From: Micrasema longulum
Taxonomy: Eukaryota; Arthropoda; Insecta; Trichoptera; Brachycentridae
Length of the DNA: 64,000 nt
Direction of reading: 5' to 3'
Assembly: GCA_022494885.1 (NCBI GenBank)
Contig: JAGVSM010003547.1
Span: 62,001-126,000 of the forward strand
Made by a program: the position numbers and the translations under genes. Position 1 is the first letter of the stretch. Each line of letters opens with the position of its first letter. The notes beneath the pieces were generated by a model. That model ran no database searches and was not told the DNA's origin. It saw nothing but the letters and a program-made list of their open reading frames with translations. Positions 22,961 through 33,400 of this stretch are shown here, in pieces.

Positions 22961-23094
22961 TAAGTAAATTTTTGATGGTATTTTTAAACAGGGCCTTTCA
23001 ATATAGCCCACGATATAACATTAAAATGGTCACCTTGTATCCAGTAAATTCATAATCCTCCCTTTGAACCTATCCATTTTAACTATTCTACATG

Positions 23095-23290
23095 ATATGT
23101 GTTTTTTAAAATTATGATCAGTGCACGTTGGTGTAAGTCTCAAATTGCATGAATTCTATCAGCATGCTGTAAATTTGGATTTGCGTGTTAGTGTAATTAA
23201 TAACCTGACAAAGAGACGGATGCCTACGTCTTGAAACCAATAGACATAGAATAGTATGTTTGATAACAAAGGTAATGCTTTAAATATGAA
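23095..23290 (+). repeat. Repeat H, diverged copy
   Basis: Contains gacaaagagacggatgccta followed by cgtcttgaaaccaatagaca, the H signature, preceded by the atgattag..gtgca..tgg and gtaattaat blocks in the order seen at 26140-26390. Confidence 0.55.
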
Positions 23291-23924
23291 TAGTATTTTT
23301 CTGGATTGAATGTGTTATTTATTAAATGCTTTGGTACACATTAATGTACCAAAGTAATACTCAGAATTATAAAAATATAAATTTTGTGCATTGACATAAA
23401 ATAAAGAAACGTTGTCTACTTTCTTAATGCGTCTCAATTTGAGCAAATATTGCGTTACCCTTTAAAAAAAAAATAGTACGGATCTCAGTATACTTGCAAA
23501 TATTTATGTAATTTATTATACATTATTTACATTTATGTAAAAAATAAGACAATTGAAATGACATGTATTACGCGTTTGTTACGAATGTACGTAATTCATT
23601 TTATGGCGTTATTCCCTTTTTCTTAAATGACAGATAACAAAATACGTATGAAAGTCCATGTGAACAAAATTACCTAATGCTAAAGTTGTTATGGCTGTTA
23701 AGAGAAAAGGCGGTGGGTCAAAAATTTGGTGAAAAGGTATTTGAACATTATTTTTTGTGAATGAGAAAACTATCCATCAGTCTGATTTTACTTAAATAAA
23801 ATCAATCAGACAAATTGGCGAGAAAAGACGTGTTGTTGTTACGTTTTCCGCATCTCAAAACTGAACCGATTTTGATGTTTTTTAAGAAAGAGTATCGGAA
23901 TATTTTTTTTGTACCATATATAAT

Positions 23925-24120
23925 ATACCATATTCATATTCATATTCATTCAAATTTTTTGCTTACAAGCTATACTTAATAATAAAAATAATGTGACCTC
24001 ACTGGGGTTTCCTGTGCCGAAGACACTTAACAATATACTTTTTTGAAATTACATTTGAGAATAAACAAAGAAGACTAACTTAAAAAACAAAGATAATTAA
24101 CAAATATTCAGAAAGTTTTT
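23925..24120 (-). mobile_element. LINE 3' end
   Basis: The complement matches the 3' UTR of the LINE at 46140-46893: aagttagtcttctttgttta, ttgttaagtgtc.tcggcac, then cctcagtgaggtc-like. It ends in a (gaatat)n tail, here seen as catattcatattcatattc at 23930-23950. No coding part is retained. Confidence 0.8.
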
Positions 24121-24304
24121 GAAAAAAGGTATTTACGTACATCTATGTGTTTGAAGACGGCATATTAATAGTGGTCATATTTGTATACCATACATTTGAA
24201 GAAGGCAGATAAAATTGGGCGCTTTTAGGGGTTTTGGAAGGTCCTAGTTCTCATAATAAAGTGTTAATAAAAAATAAAACAATAGATAACAAGAAAACAT
24301 TAAA

Positions 24305-24465
24305 AAAATCGGGTTGTGGTTTTGTGGTTAGTGTCTTAGACTTACAGATCAAAGGTCCGTGGTTCGAACCCCTATCTACCCCAACTTGATTACCATTTTC
24401 TAATAGTGAGTTATTTGCAACTTGTTTAAAATGGCCAACAAAATAAATATTTGGGTGAATCATAA
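24305..24465 (+). mobile_element. SINE C copy
   Basis: tRNA-like head (gggttgtggttttgtggtta A-box region, ggttcgaacccc B box at 24361). The body has ctaccccaacttgattacca, ttttctaatagtgagttatt and aaatggccaac. Two other copies lie at 40737-40905 (-) and 47680-47840 (+). Confidence 0.85.
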
Positions 24466-24679
24466 GAAAGCATTTTTTTTTTTGAAAAAAATGGGGACTA
24501 GCCAATGATAAATATCAAAAGTATGAAAAAAAATATATTGCTCTAGTGCCATAATCCAGGGAGAAAATACAGGAATACGTTTGCGTAAAGAAAAGTAAGG
24601 CCGCACATCCTCTTAAATATATAAAAAAAAACAGTATTATCGACTTTTAATAAGAGCGCAGAGTTCTGTCAACTGTTAG

Positions 24680-25115
24680 ACATTTATATTAAATACGAAT
24701 TCACACATTCATCTCTCCGAGGTCTCGAAAATTAACAGCACGAGGCGATTAGAATATATTTCAATGGTTAAGATAATCTCGAGCAGGGTCCTAACCACCT
24801 AGTTGCCAAGGCAACACTTAGCTAATAGGTAATTCCATCTTGCTGGACTCTGGAGCGAAACTTCTTCACCCCCACCCCTTCCGGTCAGAGCCTACCTACC
24901 CCAACTCTCACACCCTAGTCTCGGTACTCCCTCTGTACATATGTGGCTTGAACCAATACGAGGTATGGATATTAATTTAGATTTATCCTGTTCAGCGTCG
25001 CGACGCTTACCCGATGCTAGAGCCTGTTCAGGGACGTGGTATGGCTTTAAAAAAAAACTGGTATCAAGAGCGGGCAGAGGGGAAATAGTGAGAAGCCTGC
25101 GGCAATTTCAACCCC
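24680..25115. other. GC-richer island with RFX X-box
   Basis: Unlike its surroundings this block is GC-richer, has no repeat match and includes a pyrimidine-rich stretch (cacccccaccccttccggtc near 24866). At 24802-24815 it contains gttgccaaggcaac, a perfect palindromic X-box (GTNRCC N2 RGYAAC). The 61-codon frame at 24941-25126 (+) is probably fortuitous. It could be conserved regulatory DNA or a promoter; this is inference. Confidence 0.4.
24802..24815. promoter_or_regulatory. Perfect palindromic X-box (RFX site)
   Basis: gttgccaaggcaac fits the RFX consensus GTNRCC, 2-base spacer, RGYAAC at every position. RFX sites drive ciliary genes in insects, but no such gene is visible nearby. Confidence 0.4.
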
Positions 25116-25194
25116 TTTTTTTATAATAAAAAAAATGTCAGTAACAATAAGAAAAAATACCTTCGGATTATTGTTTAACCATACATTTATCTAC

Positions 25195-25520
25195 AGTGAA
25201 GGTGCATCCTTCACATACCCGAAAACCGTTTAAAAGACCGTTGGTCTTCAAGTTGGTTTCGCTCGTACAAAGGAGCAATGTTTTTCCTATACGCAATGAA
25301 TTATTCCTTTAAAATGTTAAAGTTTTTAATTTCATATATAGTGATTTTAATTGAACTTATCTCTGCTACTTTTACTGTCCCTTTCACTGTGAGTTTGGTA
25401 AATTGCATGAAAGGCCTTTGTCGGATATTTTTATTCATCTTCAAGACCATATTGCAAACACGAATGGTAGCAAAAATATATTTTTTATTAAATAAAATAT
25501 ACACATTATTACAATATTAA
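25195..25520 (+). repeat. Repeat E copy with 80-codon frame
   Basis: Matches 34640-34935 (-) over its length: aaccgtttaaaagaccgttg, ggtttcgctcgtacaa, gcaatgttttt, gcctttgtcggatatttt, atcttcaagaccatatt and acgaatggtagcaaa. The frame at 25278-25520 and its counterpart at 34659-34886 align in the same phase (C..xLCRI..IF.T...T.MVA), so the unit may derive from a coding region. The product is unknown. Confidence 0.6.
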
Positions 25521-26135
25521 TACGTTATTATTAAGTATTAAAAAATATTTTTTCCTGATAAATTGATCAATAATAGTCATCGGGTGCTCAGACATTAGTT
25601 TTAATTAATAATCAAATAAAAGAGTACAGACATAATACTTTACAGACATAATACGTATAAAATAATTAACATATATTATTTTATTTTTGATGCTTGGAAA
25701 AATATCATTAAGAAGACCAAACTCAACAAAACCAGATAAGAATGGTTAAAAGAAATATTTTTTTAAAAGTAAGAAAATATTACAATTAAAATTCAAGAAT
25801 AGCCAAATGGCTAGTAAATAAGTAAATACTTGAACATATTTTAAATATAGGATAAAAATATAATCACACATATAAAAAGTGTGTGCTCATAAATGTTATC
25901 GAAACAAGATAAAAAATAAAAAATGGTAAATTAAAAATTTCAATTCATATCTACAGAAAAAAATAAAAATAAAAGTACCCGTTAAAATTAAGATCTTAAA
26001 AATGTAAATAAAATAAGAAAGAAATAAAAGAAAACGTTAACATAAAAAATAACAAAAATGTATTCAATGAGCGATAAACAATATTTTACATAAATAAAAA
26101 ATAAATATATGAAGTGGACTTGTACAACACTAAGT
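25521..26135. other. No gene seen
   Basis: Very AT-rich with long A runs. Nothing is recognised. Confidence 0.5.
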
Positions 26136-26139
26136 TATA

Positions 26140-26390
26140 AAAATATGTTTTGTGATGGGAGAAATTAATAGTTGTGTGAGAATGATTGCATGTTTGTCCT
26201 TATCAGTGCATGTGCTTATTAAAATGCATGACTTGTTGGTTTTATAGTTTTGTGCAACAACTAAAGTGAAGGTGCTTAGTGGGTTTTGCATGTTGGTTTA
26301 ATTGGTATCCCGATGAAGAGACGGGTACGTCTCGAAACCGGTAGACATAGAAAACTATTAAAGTATTTAATAACATTCAGTAATTTATTT
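26140..26390 (+). repeat. Repeat H, best copy
   Basis: Contains attaaaatgcatgacttgtt, aaggtgcttagtgggttttg, gatgaagagacgggtacgtc and tcgaaaccggtagacataga. The 48350-48550 copy has the same blocks in the same order; the 23095 and 15225 copies are partial. Confidence 0.7.
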
Positions 26391-26789
26391 TACTTCAAAT
26401 AACTGCATGTGTAGAGTTAACTATTTAACATAACTTAATTATAATTATTGAGAAAAGTTAATATTTTGATCCTTATCTTGTTTGGTAATGAAGAATTTCA
26501 CATTTTGAATAAAAAATTTATTGAGTTTTTCTTGCTTTAATCGAGTGAAACTTCTGGGTGGTGATATTGAACTTGTTCTGATTGTCACTTTCGCTACATT
26601 TTTTTTGTGTGGACATTTTGTTGAATTTTTTACTTTTTGACCATCATACTTACTTGTGGACCACTTACTCCATCACCACTTGCCTGATCACGACAAAAGT
26701 CAGTTTAAGAATAAAGGCAACGAGGGCAATTATCCACAAATTTAAATCCTATCCATGAAGTGACTGTAAAGTTATTATTTTTTTGAATA
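26391..26789. other. No gene seen
   Basis: AT-rich, no recognised repeat or frame. Confidence 0.4.
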
Positions 26790-27232
26790 TTTTTTTCGTA
26801 TAGCAGGCCAGGAGGCCTAATTACAGTGGTGAATTACATCACAGAACAACCTGGGCTTGAGAAAAATCATTATCATCATCATTACCTTTCCGCACTTAAT
26901 GGTGCATAGGGCACTGCATAGGTAAACCATAGCAGCGTATCTTAATCATTTTTGTTACATAAGGGTAAGACGATCAGTTTTACGCTTCAGCTGCCAGTTC
27001 AGGGACTAAGAAATATTCTCGTGTAAAAACACATTTTAAAAATATTTTATGTTAACCATGTCAAGAATCGAACCCGAGACCTCTAAGCAAATGCGCTGAG
27101 TAAATGCGTAAGCAAATGCGCTGACCCCTACATCGCGAGGTCATTTAATTATTGTGCTCTCACCAGGAATCGAACCCGGAACCTTCCGTGCTTGAGTCAA
27201 GCGCCTAAACCACTACACCGCGGAGGCCGCCA
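26790..27232 (-). mobile_element. SINE B split by a SINE A insertion
   Basis: The SINE B tail (gcaggccaggaggcctaat) is at 26802-26871 and its tRNA-like head is at about 27145-27232 (B box complement gaatcgaacccgga, A box complement accactacaccgcgg). Between them lies a complete minus-strand SINE A at about 26872-27143, with its atcatcatc tail next to the SINE B gagaaaaatca block. B is therefore older here than A. The SINE A head carries a short internal duplication (aagcaaatgcgctga twice at about 27087-27123). Confidence 0.88.
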
Positions 27233-28154
27233 ATCATCCGGCACTTGTCTCAGGAATTTTTTAAAGGTGACTTAATTTAGGTGCATTTTTAAAGAGGTGA
27301 CGTTGCGGAAGATGAAAATGAGGATGTTTAGTGCTAAAAAAAATTGGATACAAAAATGTTTTCTTACATGCGGTAAAAATTGGAGCTTTTAAATATTCGG
27401 AAAAGTATCTAGAAAATATATGAAAAAAATAAAGAAAATCATTCATAGTATAGTGTAGATTTTTAGTAAATTTTAGTTTCTATAAAAGTTATGTGTAAGT
27501 TATAAGATTCTTTATAATAAACCTAGAATATGTCCATATGCTTGGTTTAACTGAAGGGTTTGGGTTGCTAGGAAGAAATTGCCTTAAGGCAATATGCCCG
27601 CCCTTACATACAAATAAAATGTTTAAAAATAATTAAAATACCAACGAAAAATTCCAAAATTACTTGAAACTAGAGCGCCGATAATACGTTACATTCAAAT
27701 GTATTTTTTTTAAATTACCTTACTTTGATAGCCAATTAAAAAGCAATTAAAAAAAAAACAAAGAACTTCCACATTGAAAAACGTACAACAGTGATAATTA
27801 TTATTCTACATCCCTGGCGAGAGACAAGGGACAGTGTGGTGTATGATCAATAGTTCTACCTACCAGCATAATACTCAGTACGTATTATATTTCTATTGGG
27901 CTGATGGCGGCTCGGAACTCAGCTAGGACCATCTGTGGTTTTCTCTACTATCCTTCACGCGGCGAACGCTCACACCACCCACAATATAACGTTGTACGAG
28001 TTCACAACATGGTTATCGGATTTCTCATATGAAACAAATACAATAACATTGATTAACTTAACTTTATAAATTACAAAAACAGCAAGCACGAATGTACAGA
28101 AAGTAAAATACTATATTTCATTTGACGCTGCACGGTGTAAGCCTGACTGTCCTG
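27233..28154. other. No gene seen; LINE 3' end at about 27537-27610
   Basis: 27270-27450 has weak similarity to repeat M (ttggatacaaaaatgttttctta, gcggtaaaaattgg). 27537-27610 contains ggaagaaattgccttaaggc, the complement of a LINE 3'-end motif also seen near 43695. The rest is unassigned. Confidence 0.4.
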
Positions 28155-28207
28155 TGATGTATTTCATACTGTAGTTCGACCTGTTGGGTTGTTGTGGTAC
28201 AAAAAAA
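28155..28207 (+). mobile_element. SINE B 3' end fragment
   Basis: The bases gttgttgtggtacaaaaaaa and the preceding cctg..gg block match the 3' end of SINE B. It lies just outside the target duplication of the RTE-like insertion. Confidence 0.5.
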
Positions 28208-28230
28208 TGTTTTTAACAATTATGGTATTC

Positions 28231-30041
28231 AATTGGTAGTTTTCTGGAAAGCTGTGAAAAACTCCAGGAGTAGCAGTGAAAGAGGAGGCATGACAGTTGT
28301 TAAAGATAAGGATGGAAAAATGGTGACTAGTGAGAGTGGAATAAAAGAGAGATGGAAGGAATACTTTGAGGAAGTTTATGAATCGCACACTGGTAACTCG
28401 GGCGGTGCCGATGTATCGACATTATCCGAGGTGTGTCTGAACGCAAAAGATGAGGTAAGTCAGATTAGTATGAAAGAAATTATCAGCGTTGTCAAATGTA
28501 TGCGGAATGGTAAAGCGCAAGGGTATGATTGTATTGCAGCAGAGTTTATTAAGTCGGGTGGCAAATTAATTCTCACATGGCTACATAAACTTTTTAACTT
28601 GTGTCTCAAGGAGGAAAGGACTCCACCTGATTGGGGGAGGGCAGTTGTTATGCCGTTATACAAGGGAAAGGGTTCTAAGGTGGAGTGTGGGAATTACAGA
28701 GCTATCAGTCTTCTGAGCGCTGTCGGCAAAATGTATGGAAGAATAATGATAGAAAGAGTAAGAAACGTGACCAAGGAGAAAGTATGGGATGTACAGAGTG
28801 GATTTATGAATGGTAGAGGATGTAAGGATCAAATATTTGCATTACGCAATATGACAGAAAAGTTTTTGGCGAAAAACCAGAAGCTTTTCTGCGCTTTTGT
28901 TGATTTGCAAAAAGCATTTGATCGAGTTGATAGGAAAAAAATTATGGATGGTTCTATCGGAGTATGGAGTGAGTGACAACCTTGTCCGCGCTATTGCTTC
29001 TTTGTACAAAGATAGTGTAGCGTGTGTAAGGGTAAATGGGTCATTAACTTCCTGGTTTGACATCCCTAAAGGAGTCAAACAGGGATGTGTAATGTCACCG
29101 TGGTTATTCAACATATACATGGATAAATGTATGAGAAAATTGAAAAGTATGGATGTGGGAGCGAAAATGAGTAATCTTACTGTCAGTTGCCTTCTGTACG
29201 CCGATGACGCAGTCCTCTTAGCTGACAGCGAAGAGGAACTGCAATCCTTGGTTACAAAGGTTTACGAAGTGTGCAAGGAGAGTGATTTGCCAATGAATGT
29301 GCAAAAGTCGAACGTCATGGTCTTTGAAAGAAATGTAACTATGACTGAATGTAAGATTGTAGTAAATGGAGATAGTTTGAAACAGGTCGAAGAATTTGTA
29401 TATCTGGGTAGTATGTTTACTAGAGATGGAAATACGGACAAGGATATTGAAAGGAGGGTTAGTGCCGGTAACAGAGTTAATGGTGCCTTAAAGTCTGTCG
29501 TAGCAAATAAGTGTTTATCGCAAGAGGCTAAATTAGCAGTTCATAATGGAGTTCTGGTACCAACCCTAATGTATGGAAGCGAAGCATGGAGTTGGAAAAA
29601 AAGGGACGAAAGTAGACTGAATGCTGCTGAAATGCGATCCCTCAGGCGAATGTGCGGAAAAACAATGTATGATAGGTGCCCTAATGTCGAAATTAGAGCA
29701 GAATGCAAGGCTGAGTTAAGCATTATCGACAAAATTAAGAAAGGTCTTTTGCGATGGTTCGGTCATGTGGAGCGAATGAATGATGAAAGAACGGCTAAAA
29801 GATTTATGATGCGAATGTGTCTGGTTGTAGAAGTCGAGGAAGGCCGAGAAAGACATGGCATGATCAAGTACAACAAATTCTTGAAAGTGGTCATGTGAAA
29901 AGTCGGAATAATCGACGTGCGTGCATGAGAAGATGTATGAATGTGAAGGAAGCAAAGGAAGTGCGCCAGGACAGAGTGGTGTGGCGTTCTATCCTCTCTG
30001 CCTACCCCTCTGGGGAAATGGCGTGATGGTTAGTTAGTTAG
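28231..30041 (+). mobile_element. RTE-like non-LTR retrotransposon, 5'-truncated
   Basis: The insertion is flanked by an 11-bp duplication, ttatggtattc, at 28220-28230 and 30042-30052, which fixes its limits. It begins inside the reverse transcriptase open frame, so the endonuclease is missing. It ends in a short gttagttagttag tail after the stop codon, typical of RTE-type elements with repeat tails rather than poly(A). A second copy enters the window at 63375. Confidence 0.92.
28235..30026 (+). pseudogene. Reverse transcriptase of the RTE-like element, two frameshifts
   Basis: Three consecutive frames cover the RT domain and C-terminal region. Frame 1 (to about 28940) has PPDWGRAVVMPLYKGKG, GNYRAISLLSAVGK and motif A FVDLQKAFDRVD at 28896. 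Frame 2 has VKQGCVMSPWLFN and the catalytic YADD at 29197-29208, then EEFVYLGSMFTRDG, LVPTLMYGSEAW and LLRWFGHVERM. Frame 3 (29817-30026) has GRPRKTWHDQV and the C-terminus. The first shift sits in a 7-A run (28935-28941). The second, near 29800, is a one-base loss seen by comparison with the 63 kb copy. All catalytic aspartates are intact, but the frame is broken, so this copy is inactive as it stands. Confidence 0.9.
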
Positions 30042-30267
30042 TTATGGTATTCTTATTCTTAGAGGTGAAGGTCAGTGCTTTGCAAGCTCCCGACGTCACT
30101 GGGACCTGTGAAGATCTATTGTGACGTGTTCCCTTGAATAGTTCTCGCCCCCCAAGCCCAGGTCTATGAAGAGCCTAGATACCATGTGGAATGCGATAGT
30201 GTACATTTTACTAAATCTCCCCCACCAAGTTCAGATCCGTAAAGTGTCGTATTGTATATTGTAATAT

Positions 30268-30526
30268 ACGGCCTCGTGGTGTAATGGTCAGCGTGTTTGC
30301 CTACTAAGCAAGAGGTCTTGGGTTCGATTCCCGACATGGTTGATATGAAACATTTATTTTAAAGGGTGTTTTCGAACCAGAGTATTTTATAATCGCTGAA
30401 CTGGTACATGAAGCGTTAGACTGATCGTCTTATCTTCATTAAAAAAAAAATGAATAAGATACGCTACGATTGGTGTACCAATACAGTGCCCTATGCACCA
30501 TTAAGTCCGGAAAGGGAATGATGATT
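30268..30526 (+). mobile_element. SINE A, full length
   Basis: A box in ggcctcgtggtgtaatggtc, B box gggttcgattcccg at about 30320, full body, and a short gaatgatgat end. It abuts the A-rich end of a minus-strand LINE at 30527. Confidence 0.9.
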
Positions 30527-31490
30527 TTATTTATTTCGAATACAAACAGATGTACAGGTTAAATGAATATTTAAAAAAAAAAAACTGTATAAAATGTATA
30601 CATAGTAGAGCCTGCCATCTAATTATATGTATTCACTAAATAATACTGTAATAAAACGACGACGGCTTGAAGTTTAAACTATACAAATAATAAATATACT
30701 ATATACTCGTATTAAAATAAGATAAATATGGACAAAACAAGGAGATAGTGGAAAGGAAAAGAAGGAAATTGATAAGGAGTGGTAAAGGATGATTGAAGAA
30801 AGTGAGAGTGGAAAAGTGCATTTGATTTAATGATTAAATAAATTATGAATGAAGAGTATGAATCAAGCTTATTCAAGACTATTAATTTTTTTGTTAAATG
30901 TTTCAAATATACGAGGGATTGTAGAATGTTTCCGATGATTAGTTTTAAATTTACGAATATAGAAAATATCAGAGAGTCTAGTTGGCCTGGAGCGGACACG
31001 GTAAGCAAGTAGATTAATGGGTTCCGGGGAATCAAATTTATTATTGACAATTTTATAAGCAGGATCTGATCAAACATATCTCTTTTGTGTGCTAATGAAT
31101 CAAGGTTATAAATTTTTAATGAAGCTAAATAATTTGGAAAATGCAAATGAAATTTGTATTCTAGTTTTTTCAGGAACTTTTTTGAACACTCTCGATTCTA
31201 TTAATATTTAATTTATAAACCGGAGACCAGATAGCAGTGCAATATTCAAGATGGGGGCGTACGTATGTTATGTAAAGCAATATAAATGAACCTAAGTTTT
31301 TAAAAGATTTACACAGCCGCATGATAAATCCAGTCATTTTGGATGCCTTGTTAATTATAGTTTCTATATGACTATTTTAATTTAAGTTTGATAATTGATA
31401 ATTGTTTGGCAGGGGCGAATTGTGTATAGAAGGGATTATGCGAAGCTTACCATTATATTTTACTACCCATAATAATGTTTTACGTTTACA
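30527..31490 (-). pseudogene. Jockey-like LINE C-terminal fragment
   Basis: On the minus strand, frames read INKASKMTGFIMRLCKSFKN, YVRPHLEYCTAIWSPVYK, INRIESVQK and then, after a shift near 31170, HFPNYLASLKIYNLDSLAHK and RDMFDQILLIKL. This is the jockey-type thumb and C-terminal region. The A-rich tail is at 30527-30545 (tttatttattt on this strand). It is truncated upstream of the YxDD motif. Confidence 0.8.
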
Positions 31491-32762
31491 GAAAAACAAA
31501 CAAATAATTATTATTTCATATAAATCGTTGCCAGCGTTTTAATTTTTCTCCAAATATAAAAAAAAAAATTATAAACCGCGCCCAGCGCAAGCAGTGTGCA
31601 GAGAAACTAGCCTATTATTTCAGATTATTTCTTCATACATATAAGTTTTCTATATTTTGAACATCTTAAATCCAGTGGCTGTTTTTTCTCCTAGAGTAAA
31701 CTTACAGATTACGCAAATTATTATATATATTATTATTAAGATTCTCAATTAGGAACACAGTATTTCAAACATTATTTCCTAAGGGCTATTTTTCTTTGAG
31801 ATAAAACTTTTGTCATATGACTATAATTACTTTCATACTTGTCGTAATGGGAATACTTAATACCTACTAAATTCATTGAACAATTTTCAATTTTTTTAAA
31901 ATTTTATTTTGAATCTTGAAACAGGGCATACACAAACATTATCTCATGTATGCTCGAATAATAACAATGTACGTGTATTTCGTTTAAAAGATATTTAACA
32001 CATATTTCTTAACCTTCAGTTTGAATTTTTTTTTTTTATTACACAATATTTTTTTACTGCCTTATATAAATGCCTGAATTTTGTGACGGCTTTTTTTCTA
32101 AATGTGAGTTTGATTTTTTTTACACAGTTATGTATTTAAGGAACGGATAATATAGCTACATAATATAATAAATACTATATCACGAAGTTACGTCGTTTTA
32201 GTTGATTTCATAGATGAAAGTTGTTATTTCACTCATAACCTCAGAAAAAATAGCACTTTATAGTACAATATGTTACTTATATATATATATAAAAGTAACA
32301 TATTATACTTAATGAGTTTATTTCATTAATAAGTAAACGTATTTAATACCAGAGAATCTTTACAAGCTAGTAAATTAGAAAATGAATACGGAGCATTATC
32401 TAAGTCGCGATTATAAACTGCTATCTTCATCGGTATTTACTGAGACGGTAAAAACTAATATCGATATTTATGTACAAAAGTGTGTATATTTGTGAGAAAA
32501 TTCAAAATATCTTAGTCAATAATCGGCAATTGAACATGTTTCGAAAAAAAAAGTAAATATATTATATTTTTTATACAGAAAACTGAATTTTACATTAGAG
32601 ATAAAATAAAAGATACATTTTAACTTCCCATCAGCATACATACATTTGTTAGGATAGTCTCCATCTGACATGGCTCAGCCTGTTCTAAGATGGAGATTTT
32701 TATGTTTTAAAGTATAAATAATCCTTTACTATAGTACAGTAACACAAAAAACTAAAAGTACT
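31491..32762. other. No gene seen
   Basis: Very AT-rich, with a ta-rich inverted pair at about 32250-32310 (agtacaatatgttac and its complement around tatatata). Otherwise nothing is recognised. Confidence 0.5.
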
Positions 32763-33400
32763 TAACAATATTTTGAGTTTGTCCAAATTTTTGTAAACAA
32801 GGACTGGATTCAACTCCCTGGGGAGCTGTTTATTTTAACATACTACAACAGGGATGAAGAACATTTAAGAGAAGGTAATATAGAAGTCTAGGCATCTACA
32901 GGGCTTATGACCTGTCAATGGCTGGTTTAAGTGGCCACGTTCCATTTTTCATGGCCACTTCATGTGTTCAAATGTTCTTCATCTCTGTTGTAGTATGTTA
33001 AAATAAACAGCTGCCCAGGGAGTTGAATCCAGTCCTTGTCTACAAAAATTTGGACAAACTCAAAATATTGTTGATAAATTACCTGGTCAATGAAGAAGTA
33101 TAGAAATTGAAAAAATAACATTTTCAGGCGTTGCCTAGTATGTAGGTGAAATAATTCAATTAGATGAATCTCACCCGCATAAATAAAGGTTTCAGTTCTT
33201 TAACTTCACAAACATCAACAGATGACAGAATTGAAGGAATATAGATGTTCAAATATAGGCAGAATGGTGAATGTTATACAGTGTGTAAAGTGGCCACTTA
33301 AACCAGCCATTGACAGGTCATAAGCCCTGTAGATGCCTAGACTTCTATTTTACCTTCTCTTAAATGTTCTTCATCTCTGTTGTAGTATGTTAAAACTACT
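32763..33400. repeat. Repeat P, best copy with nested palindromes
   Basis: 32763-32865 (ttttgagtttgtccaaattt, aaggactggattcaactccc, catactacaacagggatgaa) recurs inverted at 32970-33073. A second inverted pair joins 32866-32940 (agtctaggcatctacagggc, ttatgacctgtcaatggctg) to 33290-33360. The middle (33120-33290) carries the ggcgttgcctagtatgtagg and aacatcaacagatga blocks. A transcript would fold into long hairpins. No open frame. Confidence 0.85.

Larger units (their letters stand above)
23690..24580 (+). repeat. Repeat D copy with two nested insertions
   Basis: Shares with 45350-45696 the blocks cgttttccg.a.c.caaaactgaacc, gggttttggaaggtcctag (here near 24230) and ctctagtgccataatccagg with gagaaaatac (24538-24570). 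Between these blocks the copy is split by a minus-strand LINE 3' end (23925-24120) and by a SINE C (24305-24465), neither present in the 45 kb copy. Confidence 0.6.

Noticed and set aside
28842..29955. Minus-strand open frames of 63-92 codons over the RTE-like element
   Set aside because: Antisense shadows of the reverse transcriptase coding region; the same shadow appears at 63629-63983.
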